Assembly (NCBI GenBank): GCA_965248605.1
Contig: CBDFJV010000007.1
Span: 1,178,001-1,242,000, forward strand
Direction of reading: 5' to 3'
From: CAUZJF01 sp965248605
GTDB taxonomy: Bacteria > Chloroflexota > Dehalococcoidia > Lucifugimonadales > CAUZJF01
DNA: 64,000 bases
In this document: piece by piece, positions 52,445 to 61,535 of the stretch
How the letters are laid out: every line of letters begins with the position of its first letter
How positions within the stretch are numbered: position 1 is the first letter of the stretch
Notes under the pieces: model-generated
What the model was told of the DNA's origin: nothing
What the model saw: only the letters and a program-made list of their open reading frames with translations
Databases searched by the model: none
Made by a program: the position numbers and the translations under genes

Positions 52445-52876
52445 CTATCGTACATCCGCGAGACTGATCGATCGCGGTGGGTCACTGAAGATGTGACCGT
52501 CAAACTGGATCGAGGCCCCTTCGGTGTCCACGTCCTTGAACTTCTTCACGTCGGCTGACCGTAGAAGGCGAGAGGGGTCGAACACGCGCACCAGCCGAAC
52601 CGGCGCACCTGAAAAACGCCCCTGCTTGGCCACGTAGCGCAGCCCGGACAACGAGTCTTCGCTCATCTGCAAGGTAGACTTCAGGTGCATTTTGATGTCG
52701 GCCGGTAGCTCCCCCACTTGACGTTCCAGGCGGGATTTCAACAGTATCCCTGCAACAAGGGCGGTGCCACCAGCCGCCAGTACAGCGGCTCGGAGCACGA
52801 CAAGACCAGTCATAAGGGTAACTGCGATTGCTCCCCCCACGGTCAACCACGGAATAGCCTTCATTGCAGACGACAT
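52445..52876 (-). CDS. Hypothetical membrane protein
   Basis: About 143 aa from ATG 52876 (MSSAMKAIPWLTVGGAIAVT); an earlier in-frame start exists at 52921. Two hydrophobic helices (residues 8-28 and 30-48) are followed by a soluble part (ADIKMHLKSTLQMSEDSLSG, then LLRSADVKKFKDVDTEG). Family unknown. It is divergent from the HTH regulator at 53065 and might be regulated by it. Confidence 0.45.
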   Translation of the reverse strand: MSSAMKAIPWLTVGGAIAVTLMTGLVVLRAAVLAAGGTALVAGILLKSRLERQVGELPADIKMHLKSTLQMSEDSLSGLRYVAKQGRFSGAPVRLVRVFDPSRLLRSADVKKFKDVDTEGASIQFDGHIFSDPPRSISLADVR

Positions 52877-53003
52877 CACTTTCTCTTGCTCCACCCAAGC
52901 CCCGCAATACTCGCTAGTCACCGCGGTCAGTTAACCAGACACGGAAACCTAGACACATGGAACAACACGGCGCGGTCAGCTCCTCACTATTATGGGCCGC
53001 CTG

Positions 53004-53034
53004 ACTTTACCTGTCAAGTAAAGTGTGGCATACT
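53004..53034 (+). promoter_or_regulatory. Promoter with overlapping palindromic operator
   Basis: ACTTTAC (53004-53010), a 7-nt spacer and GTAAAGT (53018-53024) form a perfect inverted repeat. Within it TTTACC (53006-53011) can serve as -35 and CATACT (53029-53034) as -10, with a 17-bp spacer. A dimeric regulator bound here would cover the -35 box. The adjacent HTH gene makes autoregulation likely. Confidence 0.6.
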
Positions 53035-53064
53035 CGAAACGGAGGTCGCACCACGCTTTCTAAT

Positions 53065-53937
53065 ATGGAAATCCCAGAAGCCATTCGACAGAGGCTGGAG
53101 GCGCTAGGACTCGAGCAACGACAGCTCGCGCAGGCCGCGGACGTCACCGAGTCCTATATCTCCCAGCTGTTGACCGGGAAAAAGCCGCCACCAGAGCCCG
53201 CCAGGACGGATATATACTCCAAGATGGAGGAACTGCTCGAGCTCCCCCAGGGCGCGCTCGCGCGGGTCGCCGACCTCCAGCGCAGAGAACAACTCAAGAT
53301 GAGACTCGGGCCTCCAGCACCGCTGTATAGCGGGGTCCGGGAGCTCGTACTCCGGAAATGCAGTCCCGACAAGGCGAACGAGGTGCGCCAGTATTTCGAG
53401 CAGCAACCTTTCGGCGAACTCGAACGGCTAGTCACGCAGAAGCTCCTGGAGCTCGTCAAGGACGTCGCGTCGGAGGAGCTGGACAGCGAAGGGTGGCTTC
53501 GGTCCGTGGCCCAGCTTGGCGACCGAAGCTACGAAGAGATGCGAGTTGTAATTCTTCAGTTCCTGGATGCAAATGTTCGCGACTTGTCTATCGAGAACTG
53601 CGTCTCGTTCCTGGAACCGCTCGTGGAGTCCTGGGACATCGACCTTGAGACGTTCAGGCTCGATATCACCCTGAACCGAAGGCTGATTCCCCATGCATCA
53701 AGAAGATTCGAGTTCAACGAGCTCAAGTCAAAGGAGGCCAGCGACAAACAACCCGGACTCAAGGAGTTTATGGCCGACGCGGCCCTCAGCGGGGATACTA
53801 CAGAAGAGGAGATCGGGTTTCTGAAGGGGCTGGAGTTCAACGGAAGACGACCAAACTCCCTCTACTACTACAGGGAGCTGCAGAGCCTCAGGGACCCACT
53901 TCACTTCCGAGAAGGAAGCGGGACGCCCGGCGATTAG
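53065..53937 (+). CDS. XRE-family HTH transcriptional regulator
   Basis: 290 aa from ATG 53065 (MEIPEAIRQRLEALGLEQRQ). The helix-turn-helix covers about residues 8-40 (LAQAADVTESYISQLLTGKK). The remaining 230 residues are helical (QYFEQQPFGELERLVTQKLL, SWDIDLETFRLDITLNRRL) and likely sense a signal or hold a dimer. A palindrome lies over its promoter. The region to its right has no partner gene, so its targets are unknown. Confidence 0.75.
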   Translation: MEIPEAIRQRLEALGLEQRQLAQAADVTESYISQLLTGKKPPPEPARTDIYSKMEELLELPQGALARVADLQRREQLKMRLGPPAPLYSGVRELVLRKCSPDKANEVRQYFEQQPFGELERLVTQKLLELVKDVASEELDSEGWLRSVAQLGDRSYEEMRVVILQFLDANVRDLSIENCVSFLEPLVESWDIDLETFRLDITLNRRLIPHASRRFEFNELKSKEASDKQPGLKEFMADAALSGDTTEEEIGFLKGLEFNGRRPNSLYYYRELQSLRDPLHFREGSGTPGD

Positions 53938-54176
53938 GTCTACTAACTGCGGCTCTGCTCGGCCCGGCCGCCAGGCCCATCTCTGGGGGGCCAAACAGCT
54001 AAGCGGCCAGCAACAACCCCGGCTTGTGTTCCTGGAGGAGTCCAACTCTCCCCCGTCTCCCCGTCCAGCAAGATGGCGATCAAGCCTTTGTAGCTAGCCT
54101 GCCGAGCCGTCTGGTGACGCCGACTAGGCTGATTCCAGATGGTAGCCGGGGTAAGTTATCATTGGTTTGACTCCAG

Positions 54177-54680
54177 TTAAGCCATCGATCCCTGCTGCTG
54201 CAAGGGGAGGTGCCTCCGCGGGGTCAAGACCTTGCCGCGATAGGACACCAGCAGACTGCCGTTCAGTCGCTCCTGCACAACGACATAGGCACCAGCGTAG
54301 CTGGTCCGGTCGGTGTCGGGGAACAGCTGCAAGGTACGCCCGTGGTACTGCACGGTGTTGTCCTTGGCCACTCTGCGTCGCTCCTTGAGGCACAGCACGC
54401 CTTCCACCTCAAGACCCTCGTCTATCACACGATACGCAGACCCTCCCTGGGCCGCCGGCACTCCGAAGCGCGTGTTGTAGCGTGGCACGAACTCGCTCAA
54501 GACTTCAGTGGCTTCGATCAGCGTACTGGCACCGGCCAGGCGCAGCTCTGTGACGAGTCGATCCTGGAATGTGCCGTTTGCGCGCTCCACACGGCCTTTC
54601 GCCTCCGGGCTATGGGCAAACACATGCGTCACCCCAAGCTCCCGCAACGCACGGGCTCGCGGGATGCTGGAGCAAGCTCG
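54177..54680 (-). pseudogene. Transposase (integrase core) C-terminal fragment, ISNCY-like
   Basis: The minus strand reads RALRELGVTHVFAHSPEAKG, RVERANGTFQDRLVTELRLA, then EVLSEFVPRYNTRFGVPAA, the last third of a DDE integrase-core transposase (catalytic Glu in GRVERANGT). The stretch before it (54680-54722) is unrelated, and the N-terminal two thirds are missing. No ends of the element could be set. Confidence 0.65.
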
Positions 54681-54730
54681 CAAGCGGTCCGACATCGAGT
54701 GGATTCTCGCGAACCTTGGCATCGGTCTCC

Positions 54731-54920
54731 TGGGAGGAAGAATTCGACCTGATCGTAAAGAGTGGTCATGCCTTCCAGGTGTTTGTTGAGAACGATGAGT
54801 TGCGAACCGCGCTTGCCGCGATCAGCTCTGCTCCCAGGGACGAGGGCCGGTTCGCGTTCAAGACTCGCAACCCCGGGCATGAGAGCACTGGACCTCGGGG
54901 CACGTCGCCGACAACGCCGG
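54731..54920 (+). pseudogene. SAM-dependent methyltransferase fragment
   Basis: The plus strand reads WEEEFDLIVKSGHAFQVFVE, NDELRTALAAISSAPRDEGR and FAFKTRNP, the middle part of a class I methyltransferase (typical FDLIVMTGHAFQVFL). A frameshift follows after TRNP, and the 131-bp repeat lies at 54942. Transposase debris lies on the left. Confidence 0.55.
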
Positions 54921-54941
54921 AGCGGCTGTGGGAATGGAGTA

Positions 54942-55072
54942 CTAGTGGTCCAACATCCTAGTATTGAAGGGTTCTGAGGTTACGGCTTGGTAGGGGCGGG
55001 TTTGAAACCCGCCCTGTCGTCGTAGCACGCCAATCTCGGCTACCCCTCATTTCAAAGATTTCGGTCTACTAG
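54942..55072 (-). repeat. 131-bp MITE-like repeat, copy 4
   Basis: Same orientation and sequence as copy 2. It lies beyond the methyltransferase fragment. The interval 55073-55389 holds no clear gene. Confidence 0.85.
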
Positions 55073-55389
55073 GTTAAGAAGCTCGTTGAAGACGACGTCG
55101 TTCGTTTCAGCCACACGTTCACGAGCCCGGCCTGGCGTCAACCGAAGATGAGCCACGGCGATCTGAGGTTGCTTGACGCGGATTCGTGGCGTCCTCGTGG
55201 GTGGGCCTGTCGAACCACTGTCTCGACGAATCTCTCCCTGACAACGATAGGGCCGCAACGGACCGGGCGGCTCGCATCACCGTCTCCTGATCTCTAACGT
55301 CCCTCGTTTCCAACTACACCCCTTAATTACACCCCCGGCTGCACCCTTTGGCTGATTCGACGGGCGTCCCTCGTCTGTAGATTGTCTCC

Positions 55390-55539
55390 ATGACGATCGC
55401 CGAATCGAGTAGCCGGGAGATTGCAGTGAGCAACGTCAAGGTCGTCATCGACGGGGTCTACCCGCTCGACGAGGCCGGGAAGGCGGTCGCACAAATGTTG
55501 GGACACCATGCTAGAGGCAAGGTTGTCATCGCCGTGTGA
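55390..55539 (+). pseudogene. Zinc-type alcohol dehydrogenase/quinone reductase C-terminal fragment
   Basis: A 49-codon frame ending VVIDGVYPLDEAGKAVAQML and HHARGKVVIAV, matching the end of medium-chain dehydrogenases (typical IDRVFPLEEAAEAHRYL...GKVVL). The rest of the gene is lost. Confidence 0.5.
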
Positions 55540-55683
55540 AGGGTCGGATCAAAAGACCAAACCTAAGTATCAAAGGAGACCCACAATGAAGCTGGATATC
55601 TCCAGGAGGGGACCGTGAGCACAGATGTGACAGGCAAGGCTAACCCCATTGAGACAAGGATGCTAATACGAAAGGAGAGAGCT

Positions 55684-57927
55684 ATGAAGAACACACTTAC
55701 GAGGTCCGACGAGACAGAGCGCGACTCGCTCACGCCGTCCTTCATCGGGCGAATCGCCAACTGGAGCGCCAGGCACCGATGGTGGGTGCTCGGCGTGTCG
55801 GTGATGATACTGGTCCTCGCGGTGCTCGCATCGAGTACATTCAAGGTGAAGCTGCTGGATGAGAGTGACTTTGCGCAAGGCGAGTCGGGCGAGGCGGTTC
55901 GACTCCTGGAGGAGAAGTTTGGTGACGGCGGGGCGCCCACCGAGCAGCTGGTCTTCAGCAACCCGTCCCTCGACGTGGACGACCCAGTTTACCGTTCGAA
56001 GGTGGAGGAGTTGGTCCAGGAGCTCAGGGCCATGCCGGAGGTCTCAGCCGTCGTCAGCTACTACGAGGTAGGCGACCAGCGGCTGGTTTCGGCGGACCGG
56101 CATGTGCTGCGGGCCCAGGTGGAAATCGCAGACACCGCGGCCTCCGATAACGACAAGATCGACGCGATCCTCGAGGCCGTGTACGCCGCCCGCCCGGAGG
56201 CCCGCTTCGGCGACTTCTACATCGGGATGGCCGGCGACCTCTCCGTGCTCAAGCAGGTGGAGGACCTGTCAGAGGAAGACGCGGGCCGTGTCTTCATCGT
56301 CACGCTGGTGCTCGCTCTAGTCATGCTGTTGCTGGTCTTCCGAACGGTGGTGGCGGCGTTGATTCCCCTTGTGCTGGCCATTGGAGCCATCATCATCGCC
56401 ATGGGGATCGCCGCCCTCGTGAGCCAGGCGTACCCACTGGCTGATGGGTTCGAAGTGCTACTCAGCATGTTGGGTCTTGCCGTCGGCATCGACTATTCGC
56501 TGTTCATTATCAGCCGGTTTCGGACGGAGCGGCAGGCCGGCAGGGAAAAGCTGGAGTCCATCACCGTTGCCAGCAACACCACGGGCCGCGCGGTCTTCTA
56601 CGCCGGCGTCACCGTGATGCTCTCCCTGGCCGGAATGGCCCTGACGGACAACCCCGTCTTCATCTCCCTAGCCCTGGGCGTCATCTTCGTGGTGCTCATC
56701 GCCATCGTCGGCTCCCTCACCTTCCTCCCGGCGGTCCTTTCCGTGCTGGGCGACAACGTGAATCGGCTGCGGGTCCCCATCTTGGGACGGGCCAACGGCA
56801 ACGGCGGCCTCTGGAGCGCGATCACGAAGCGGGTCCTGGCACGGCCCGCCATCTTTGCGACCGTTACGGCTGCGATGCTCGTCGCCCTGGCAGCACCGGT
56901 TTCCTCGCTGGACCTGGCTCTCCTTAGCGGCTCCCAAGCCCTGCATAACGCCGTGGACGCAAAGCAGACCATTGTGCTCCTGGAGGAGCACTTCGGTGGC
57001 GGCCTCGCCACTCCCGCGATGGTCGTCGTCGAAGCGCCGGACCTGACTGCTCCCGAGGTCGAGGCGTCGGTCGCCAGGCTCGTCGAGCGGGTCGGCCAGG
57101 ACAGCGCCTTCCTCGGCCCCTTTGAGACCGTCGTGAACCCCGCTGGTGACCTGCTCTTCGTCCGGGTCGCGCTTGCCGGGGACCGGAAAGCCGCGGAGAG
57201 GGGCGTGGAGCTCCTTCGGGACGAGGTCGTCCCTGATGTCTTCGACGGCAGCGGAGCCCAGCCCTACGTAACTGGCATAACTGCGGTTAGCGTGGACTTC
57301 ACCGACGCCACGTACCGGTCAATGCCCTACGTCTTCGCCTTCGTGCTGGGGCTCGCCTTCCTGCTGCTGCTGGTCATGTTCCGCTCCATCGTGATCCCCG
57401 TGAAGGCGATCCTCTTGAACCTCCTCTCCGTGGCATCGGCCTTCGGGGTGCTGGTGATGGTCTTCCAGTGGGGATGGGGCGTTAGCCTGCTGGGCTCCGA
57501 GGCCCCGGGCGTGATCGGATCGTGGATGCCGGTAATCCTCTTCGCCATCGTGTTCGGCCTCTCCATGGACTACCACATGCTGCTGCTGAACCGGATCAAA
57601 GAGGCCTACGACCAGGGGCATGGCAACGACGCGTCAGTGTCCGAGGGAATCAGGCTGACCGCAGGGCAGATCACGAGCGCCGCGGCCATCATGGTGGGAG
57701 TCTTCGGGACCTTTGCCCTCGGGCGAGACGTGAACGCGCAGCAGTTCGGCGTGGGGCTGGGCGTGGCGGTGCTCATCGACGCCACGATCATCCGCTCAGT
57801 CCTGTTGCCGGCCAGCATGAAGCTCCTGGGCGACTGGAACTGGTACCTGCCCAACTTCCTCAGCTGGCTGCCGGACGTGCGTGTAGAGGTTCCTGAGTCC
57901 GCTGAAGCGATGGCGTCCGGAGACTAG
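55684..57927 (+). CDS. MMPL-family (RND) transporter
   Basis: 747 aa from ATG 55684 after AAAGGAGAGAGCT (longer frame from 55615 rejected). Two repeats, each a first helix, a periplasmic loop (about 50-200 and 420-560) and five to six membrane helices. Family landmarks: LLEEKFGDGGAPTEQLVFSN, GIDYSLFIISRFRTERQAGR (GxxxDY proton-relay region), its counterpart GLSMDYHMLLLNRIKEAYDQ and FGLGLGVAVLIDATIIR-like sequence. It should move lipids or drugs by proton force, as the MmpL/YdfJ group does. No membrane-fusion partner is encoded nearby. Confidence 0.85.
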   Translation: MKNTLTRSDETERDSLTPSFIGRIANWSARHRWWVLGVSVMILVLAVLASSTFKVKLLDESDFAQGESGEAVRLLEEKFGDGGAPTEQLVFSNPSLDVDDPVYRSKVEELVQELRAMPEVSAVVSYYEVGDQRLVSADRHVLRAQVEIADTAASDNDKIDAILEAVYAARPEARFGDFYIGMAGDLSVLKQVEDLSEEDAGRVFIVTLVLALVMLLLVFRTVVAALIPLVLAIGAIIIAMGIAALVSQAYPLADGFEVLLSMLGLAVGIDYSLFIISRFRTERQAGREKLESITVASNTTGRAVFYAGVTVMLSLAGMALTDNPVFISLALGVIFVVLIAIVGSLTFLPAVLSVLGDNVNRLRVPILGRANGNGGLWSAITKRVLARPAIFATVTAAMLVALAAPVSSLDLALLSGSQALHNAVDAKQTIVLLEEHFGGGLATPAMVVVEAPDLTAPEVEASVARLVERVGQDSAFLGPFETVVNPAGDLLFVRVALAGDRKAAERGVELLRDEVVPDVFDGSGAQPYVTGITAVSVDFTDATYRSMPYVFAFVLGLAFLLLLVMFRSIVIPVKAILLNLLSVASAFGVLVMVFQWGWGVSLLGSEAPGVIGSWMPVILFAIVFGLSMDYHMLLLNRIKEAYDQGHGNDASVSEGIRLTAGQITSAAAIMVGVFGTFALGRDVNAQQFGVGLGVAVLIDATIIRSVLLPASMKLLGDWNWYLPNFLSWLPDVRVEVPESAEAMASGD

Positions 57928-58154
57928 AGCTCCGGTGATGCCGGTGGGCTAGAAGATAGGGGTGGGTTTAGTCGACCCACCCCTACTTTTCAGAGGACGA
58001 GGCAGCGTGGTGTTCTCAACCAAGGGGTCGTTCCAATCGGTGAGAATGATGACTCGGGGTCGGCCTCTTTGCCTGGTGGAAAATAGCCAAACGACCGATG
58101 GTCGATCGAGAGCGACAATGTAGCATCGGACCAGCGTGCCGAGGGGTGGAGAGG

Positions 58155-58229
58155 TGGAGCCAACGGTCGGATTTGAACCGACGACCTGCGGTTTACGAAA
58201 CCGCTGCTCTACCACTGAGCTACGTTGGC
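58155..58229 (-). tRNA. tRNA-Thr(CGT)
   Basis: On the minus strand GCCAACG pairs with CGTTGGC in the acceptor stem. The D arm (GCTC...GAGC), anticodon stem GCGGT/ACCGC with loop TTCGTAA (anticodon CGT) and T arm GTCGG-TTCAAAT-CCGAC are complete, and CCA is encoded. Its 3' half recurs inverted at 29319. Confidence 0.95.
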
Positions 58230-58351
58230 GCGCCGTCGGTGGTTTTAGGGGACGGTACTGGCATTTCATATTACCATACGAACGGCGGGCCAACGTGCGG
58301 GGCGGTGGCGATAAAGGTGCGCCGAGTTGACACTGAGGCAGACGGTTTCGC

Positions 58352-59944
58352 TTAGCTGATCCGGCCTGCCAACGCACCAATCTCGGCTGCTGGGTCCGTC
58401 CCGAGGTGGACGCGGGCGACGCGACGGCCGCGTTCCAGCAGGACGCGCAGGTCTCCGAGGGCCTGGGCGGCCGCGAGGGTGGCGAAGGCATAGTCTTCGC
58501 CGGGGATGGGAACGTCGTCGGGCTGGTCGGCCGTGAGCTGGAGGAAGAGGCCGTTGTTGGCGCCGCCCTTGTGGAGCTGGCCGGTGGAATGCAGGAACCG
58601 AGGGCCGTAGCCGAGGGTCGTCGCTATGCGGTGGCGCTGCATTACTACTGCTCGTAGCTTGGCAAGCGCCATGTCCACGTCCGGGGTAGCCTCGACGAAG
58701 GCGTTGACGGCCAGGTAACTGCCGGGCTCGGCTGTCGAAAGCAACGTCTCTATCGAGTCAGGGGCTTCGACGGAGCCGAGCTGGCCCGTCGAGAGGTATT
58801 CGCGTAGCGCCAACTCGGTCTCTTCTTTGGCCCGCTGCACGTCGGGCTGGTCGAAGGGGTTTATCTGAAGTATCGAGCCGGCGATAGCCGTCGCCATCTC
58901 CCAGCGGAAGAACTCTCCCCCTATGCCGTAGGGGTCGGACAGGTCGATTCGGTCGATGGGGTGCCCTGCAGACTCGAGCGCGGCGAGCTTTGCGTTGAGA
59001 TCGTCGTTGTCGTCGCCGTCGACGCGTAGGTGCACGAAGAACCGGTCGGCGCTGTAGGCATCCGGCTCCAGAACGAGCTCCTCGGCGATCGGGACGACGC
59101 CCTTCCCTTCCTTACCGGTGCTCTCGGCAATCAGCTGCTCGACCCAGACGCCGAAGCTCGCGATGGAGGGCGACGCCACCAGAGTCAGTTTGTCGCGACC
59201 AGCTAGAGCGTGAGAGCCGATTGTCGCGCCCAGCACGGCTCCAGGATTCTGAGATGCAGAGACCTCGGGTCCGCATATATCCCGCATGCCCGCGGCGCTA
59301 TCGAGCAGAGCATCGAGATTCAGCCCGACCAGCGCGGCGGGCACCAGCCCGAAAAAGGTCAGCACCGAGTAGCGGCCACCGACGTCGGGCGTGTTCGAGA
59401 AGACCCGCCGGAAACCATCGCGCTGAGCGAGCTCTTCGAGAACGGTACCGGGGTCCGTGACGGCGGCGAAGTGCCGTCCGGCCATGTCGAGTCCTATGGC
59501 CTTCTCGACCAGCGACCTGAAGTGCTTGTAGAGCACGTTGGGTTCGACGGTGCCTCCGGACTTGGACGAGACGAGGAAGAGGGTGTGCTCGGGTGCGATG
59601 ATATCCGTCACGCCTCGGACCCGAGATGGAACCGTCGAGTCGAGTACCACGAGCTCGGGGAAGTTACCCGAGCTGCCGAAGGTCCGCCGAAGCACTTCGG
59701 GGCCCAGGCTGCTGCCACCCATGCCGAGCAGCACCACATGTTTGATGCCGTCGCTGCGGACCTCGTCGGCGAACCGTCGCAGGTCCGGAAGCTCCGCCCG
59801 CATTTCGTTGGGAGCGTCGACCCACGCCAGCCGGTTGGTGACCTCGGTAGGGTCCCGCTTCCAGACGGTGTGGTCTCGCCGCCAGATGCGGGCGACTACG
59901 TCATTTCGCTGGAGGTCGTCCAGCACCGCATCGACGCTACCCAC
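58352..59944 (-). CDS. pgi: Glucose-6-phosphate isomerase
   Basis: 530 aa, GTG at 59944 overlapping the tal stop by one base (TAGTG). SIS-domain landmarks: VVLLGMGGSSLGPEVLRRTF, FLVSSKSGGTVEPNVLYKHF and PDVGGRYSVLTFFGLVPAAL. The C-terminal half (RIATTLGYGPRFLHSTGQLH, KGGANNGLFLQL) is like the Pgi half of bifunctional Tal-Pgi proteins. It interconverts glucose-6- and fructose-6-phosphate. The one-base overlap shows it is made together with transaldolase. Confidence 0.9.
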   Translation of the reverse strand: MGSVDAVLDDLQRNDVVARIWRRDHTVWKRDPTEVTNRLAWVDAPNEMRAELPDLRRFADEVRSDGIKHVVLLGMGGSSLGPEVLRRTFGSSGNFPELVVLDSTVPSRVRGVTDIIAPEHTLFLVSSKSGGTVEPNVLYKHFRSLVEKAIGLDMAGRHFAAVTDPGTVLEELAQRDGFRRVFSNTPDVGGRYSVLTFFGLVPAALVGLNLDALLDSAAGMRDICGPEVSASQNPGAVLGATIGSHALAGRDKLTLVASPSIASFGVWVEQLIAESTGKEGKGVVPIAEELVLEPDAYSADRFFVHLRVDGDDNDDLNAKLAALESAGHPIDRIDLSDPYGIGGEFFRWEMATAIAGSILQINPFDQPDVQRAKEETELALREYLSTGQLGSVEAPDSIETLLSTAEPGSYLAVNAFVEATPDVDMALAKLRAVVMQRHRIATTLGYGPRFLHSTGQLHKGGANNGLFLQLTADQPDDVPIPGEDYAFATLAAAQALGDLRVLLERGRRVARVHLGTDPAAEIGALAGRIS

Positions 59945-61071
59945 TATTGCTCACCCGCGCTGGCAAGAAGACTGGACCTCTTCTCTTCGATGTTCGCCAT
60001 GAGTCCGTCGAAGGAATCGGCGAACGAGCGTACTCCGTCAGCCAGAAGCTTGCCGGTGACCTGCTCCATACCGATTCCGGCGTCCTTTAGAGCTTCGATG
60101 AGCTGCTCGGCGCCTTCCACGTCTTGCTCCAGTGTATTCGCCACCTCGGCGTGGTCCATCAAAGCGTTCAACGTGGCGTCGGGCATGGTGTCGACGGTGT
60201 CAGCGCCGATTAACGATTCCGCGTAGAGAACGTCGCTGTAGGCCGGGTTTTTCGTGCTCGTGCTCGCCCACAAGGGCCGCTGGACTCTCGCTCCGTTGGC
60301 CCGCAAACGTACGAAGCGGTCGCCGGCGAAGTCAGTCTTGAAGTCACGATATGCCAGTCGGGCGTTTGCGATGGCGGCCTTGCCCAGCAGGTCTTCGGCA
60401 TCTTCATTGCCTTGCTGAATAAGCTCTTCTATCTGACCGTCGACGGCGGTGTCGACTCGACTCACGAAGAAGGAAGCAACCGAGGCAACCTTGCTGAGGT
60501 CGCCACCGTTCCAACCGAGGTCTTCCAGGCCCGCCATGTAGGCCTGCCGGACATCTCTATAGGCCTCGAGAGAAAAGGTCAGGGTAACGTTGACGTTGAT
60601 GCCCTCGCCAATGAGCTTGTGGACGGCCGGTATCCCGTCAGGCGTGGCGGGCACCTTGACCATGACGTTCGGCCGGTCGAGGAGAGAGAACAACCTCTCG
60701 GCCTCGGCGACGGTCCCCTCCGTGTCTTTCGCGAGATGGGGGTTGACCTCGAGGGAGGCGTACCCGTCGGCGCCGTCCGTGCGGTCGTAGGTCGGCCGGA
60801 GTAAGTCGGCAGCGGCGCGAATGTCCTCGACGACGAGCTCTTCGTAGATCTGGTCCACGTTCTTGCCGGCTCGCGCCAGCTCCAGGACGCCCCCGTCGTA
60901 GTCGTCGCTGCCGGTTACGGCCTTCTCGAATATGGTCGGGTTGGACGTCAGCCCGCTCACACCCAGATCGATCAATCTCTCGAGGTCGCCCGATCGTAGG
61001 ACACCTCTACTGATGTTGTCGTACCAGATCGACTGTCCCAAGTCATTCAATCGCTGGATGGAACTATCCAC
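59944..61071 (-). CDS. tal: Transaldolase
   Basis: 375 aa, ATG at 61071. TIM-barrel class I aldolase: SGLTSNPTIFEKAVTGSDDY near residue 38, VMVKVPATPDGIPAVHKLIG (Schiff-base Lys) near 138, and SFFVSRVDTAVDGQIEELIQ. The length fits the TalAB-like long subfamily. It moves a dihydroxyacetone unit in the non-oxidative pentose phosphate pathway. It is the first of the coupled pair with pgi. Confidence 0.9.
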   Translation of the reverse strand: MDSSIQRLNDLGQSIWYDNISRGVLRSGDLERLIDLGVSGLTSNPTIFEKAVTGSDDYDGGVLELARAGKNVDQIYEELVVEDIRAAADLLRPTYDRTDGADGYASLEVNPHLAKDTEGTVAEAERLFSLLDRPNVMVKVPATPDGIPAVHKLIGEGINVNVTLTFSLEAYRDVRQAYMAGLEDLGWNGGDLSKVASVASFFVSRVDTAVDGQIEELIQQGNEDAEDLLGKAAIANARLAYRDFKTDFAGDRFVRLRANGARVQRPLWASTSTKNPAYSDVLYAESLIGADTVDTMPDATLNALMDHAEVANTLEQDVEGAEQLIEALKDAGIGMEQVTGKLLADGVRSFADSFDGLMANIEEKRSSLLASAGEQ

Positions 61072-61097
61072 GTCTCACCTCCTCGTACCGCATGCAC

Positions 61098-61526
61098 CTA
61101 CGCCAACTCCAAAATAGGATCGCCGTCGAGCACCTGCTGCCCTTCGCGGACGTTTACGGTGCGAACGACACCGGACCAATCGGCCTTCAGGGCCTGCTGC
61201 ATCTTCATTGCTTCCAGTACGCATATGTCGTCTCCGGTCACGACTTGGTCGCCTTCCTTGACCGCGACCGAGATGATGATACCGGGCATCGGCGACGCGA
61301 AGACTCTGGTGGCGGCGGCCGGTCGCGACACCGTGGCGGTCGGCTGCGTTACGGATTCCAGGCCGCCGTTGGACAGGACTTCGGCGGGACCATTCTGGAC
61401 AGGCACCTCAATGTTGACCTCAACCGGGGCTCCGTCGACCAGCACCATTACGGGAGACTCGGTGAGGTCTTCGATCTCTACGGTGTACCACCGCTCGCCA
61501 ACCCGCACCTTGAGCCTCGTCGACAC
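61098..61526 (-). CDS. Biotin carboxyl carrier protein (decarboxylase type)
   Basis: 142 aa, GTG at 61526, which lies 9 bp after the beta-subunit stop. A short N-terminal domain (VGERWYTVEIEDLTESPVMV), a linker, and a biotinyl domain (70-142) with VLEAMKMQ (biotin-Lys) and ASPMPGIIISVAVKEGDQV. It should carry CO2 between a carboxyltransferase subunit and the membrane beta subunit. No carboxyltransferase alpha subunit is seen in the window, so that part must be coded elsewhere. Confidence 0.85.
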   Translation of the reverse strand: MSTRLKVRVGERWYTVEIEDLTESPVMVLVDGAPVEVNIEVPVQNGPAEVLSNGGLESVTQPTATVSRPAAATRVFASPMPGIIISVAVKEGDQVVTGDDICVLEAMKMQQALKADWSGVVRTVNVREGQQVLDGDPILELA

Positions 61527-61535
61527 GGGCCTGCC

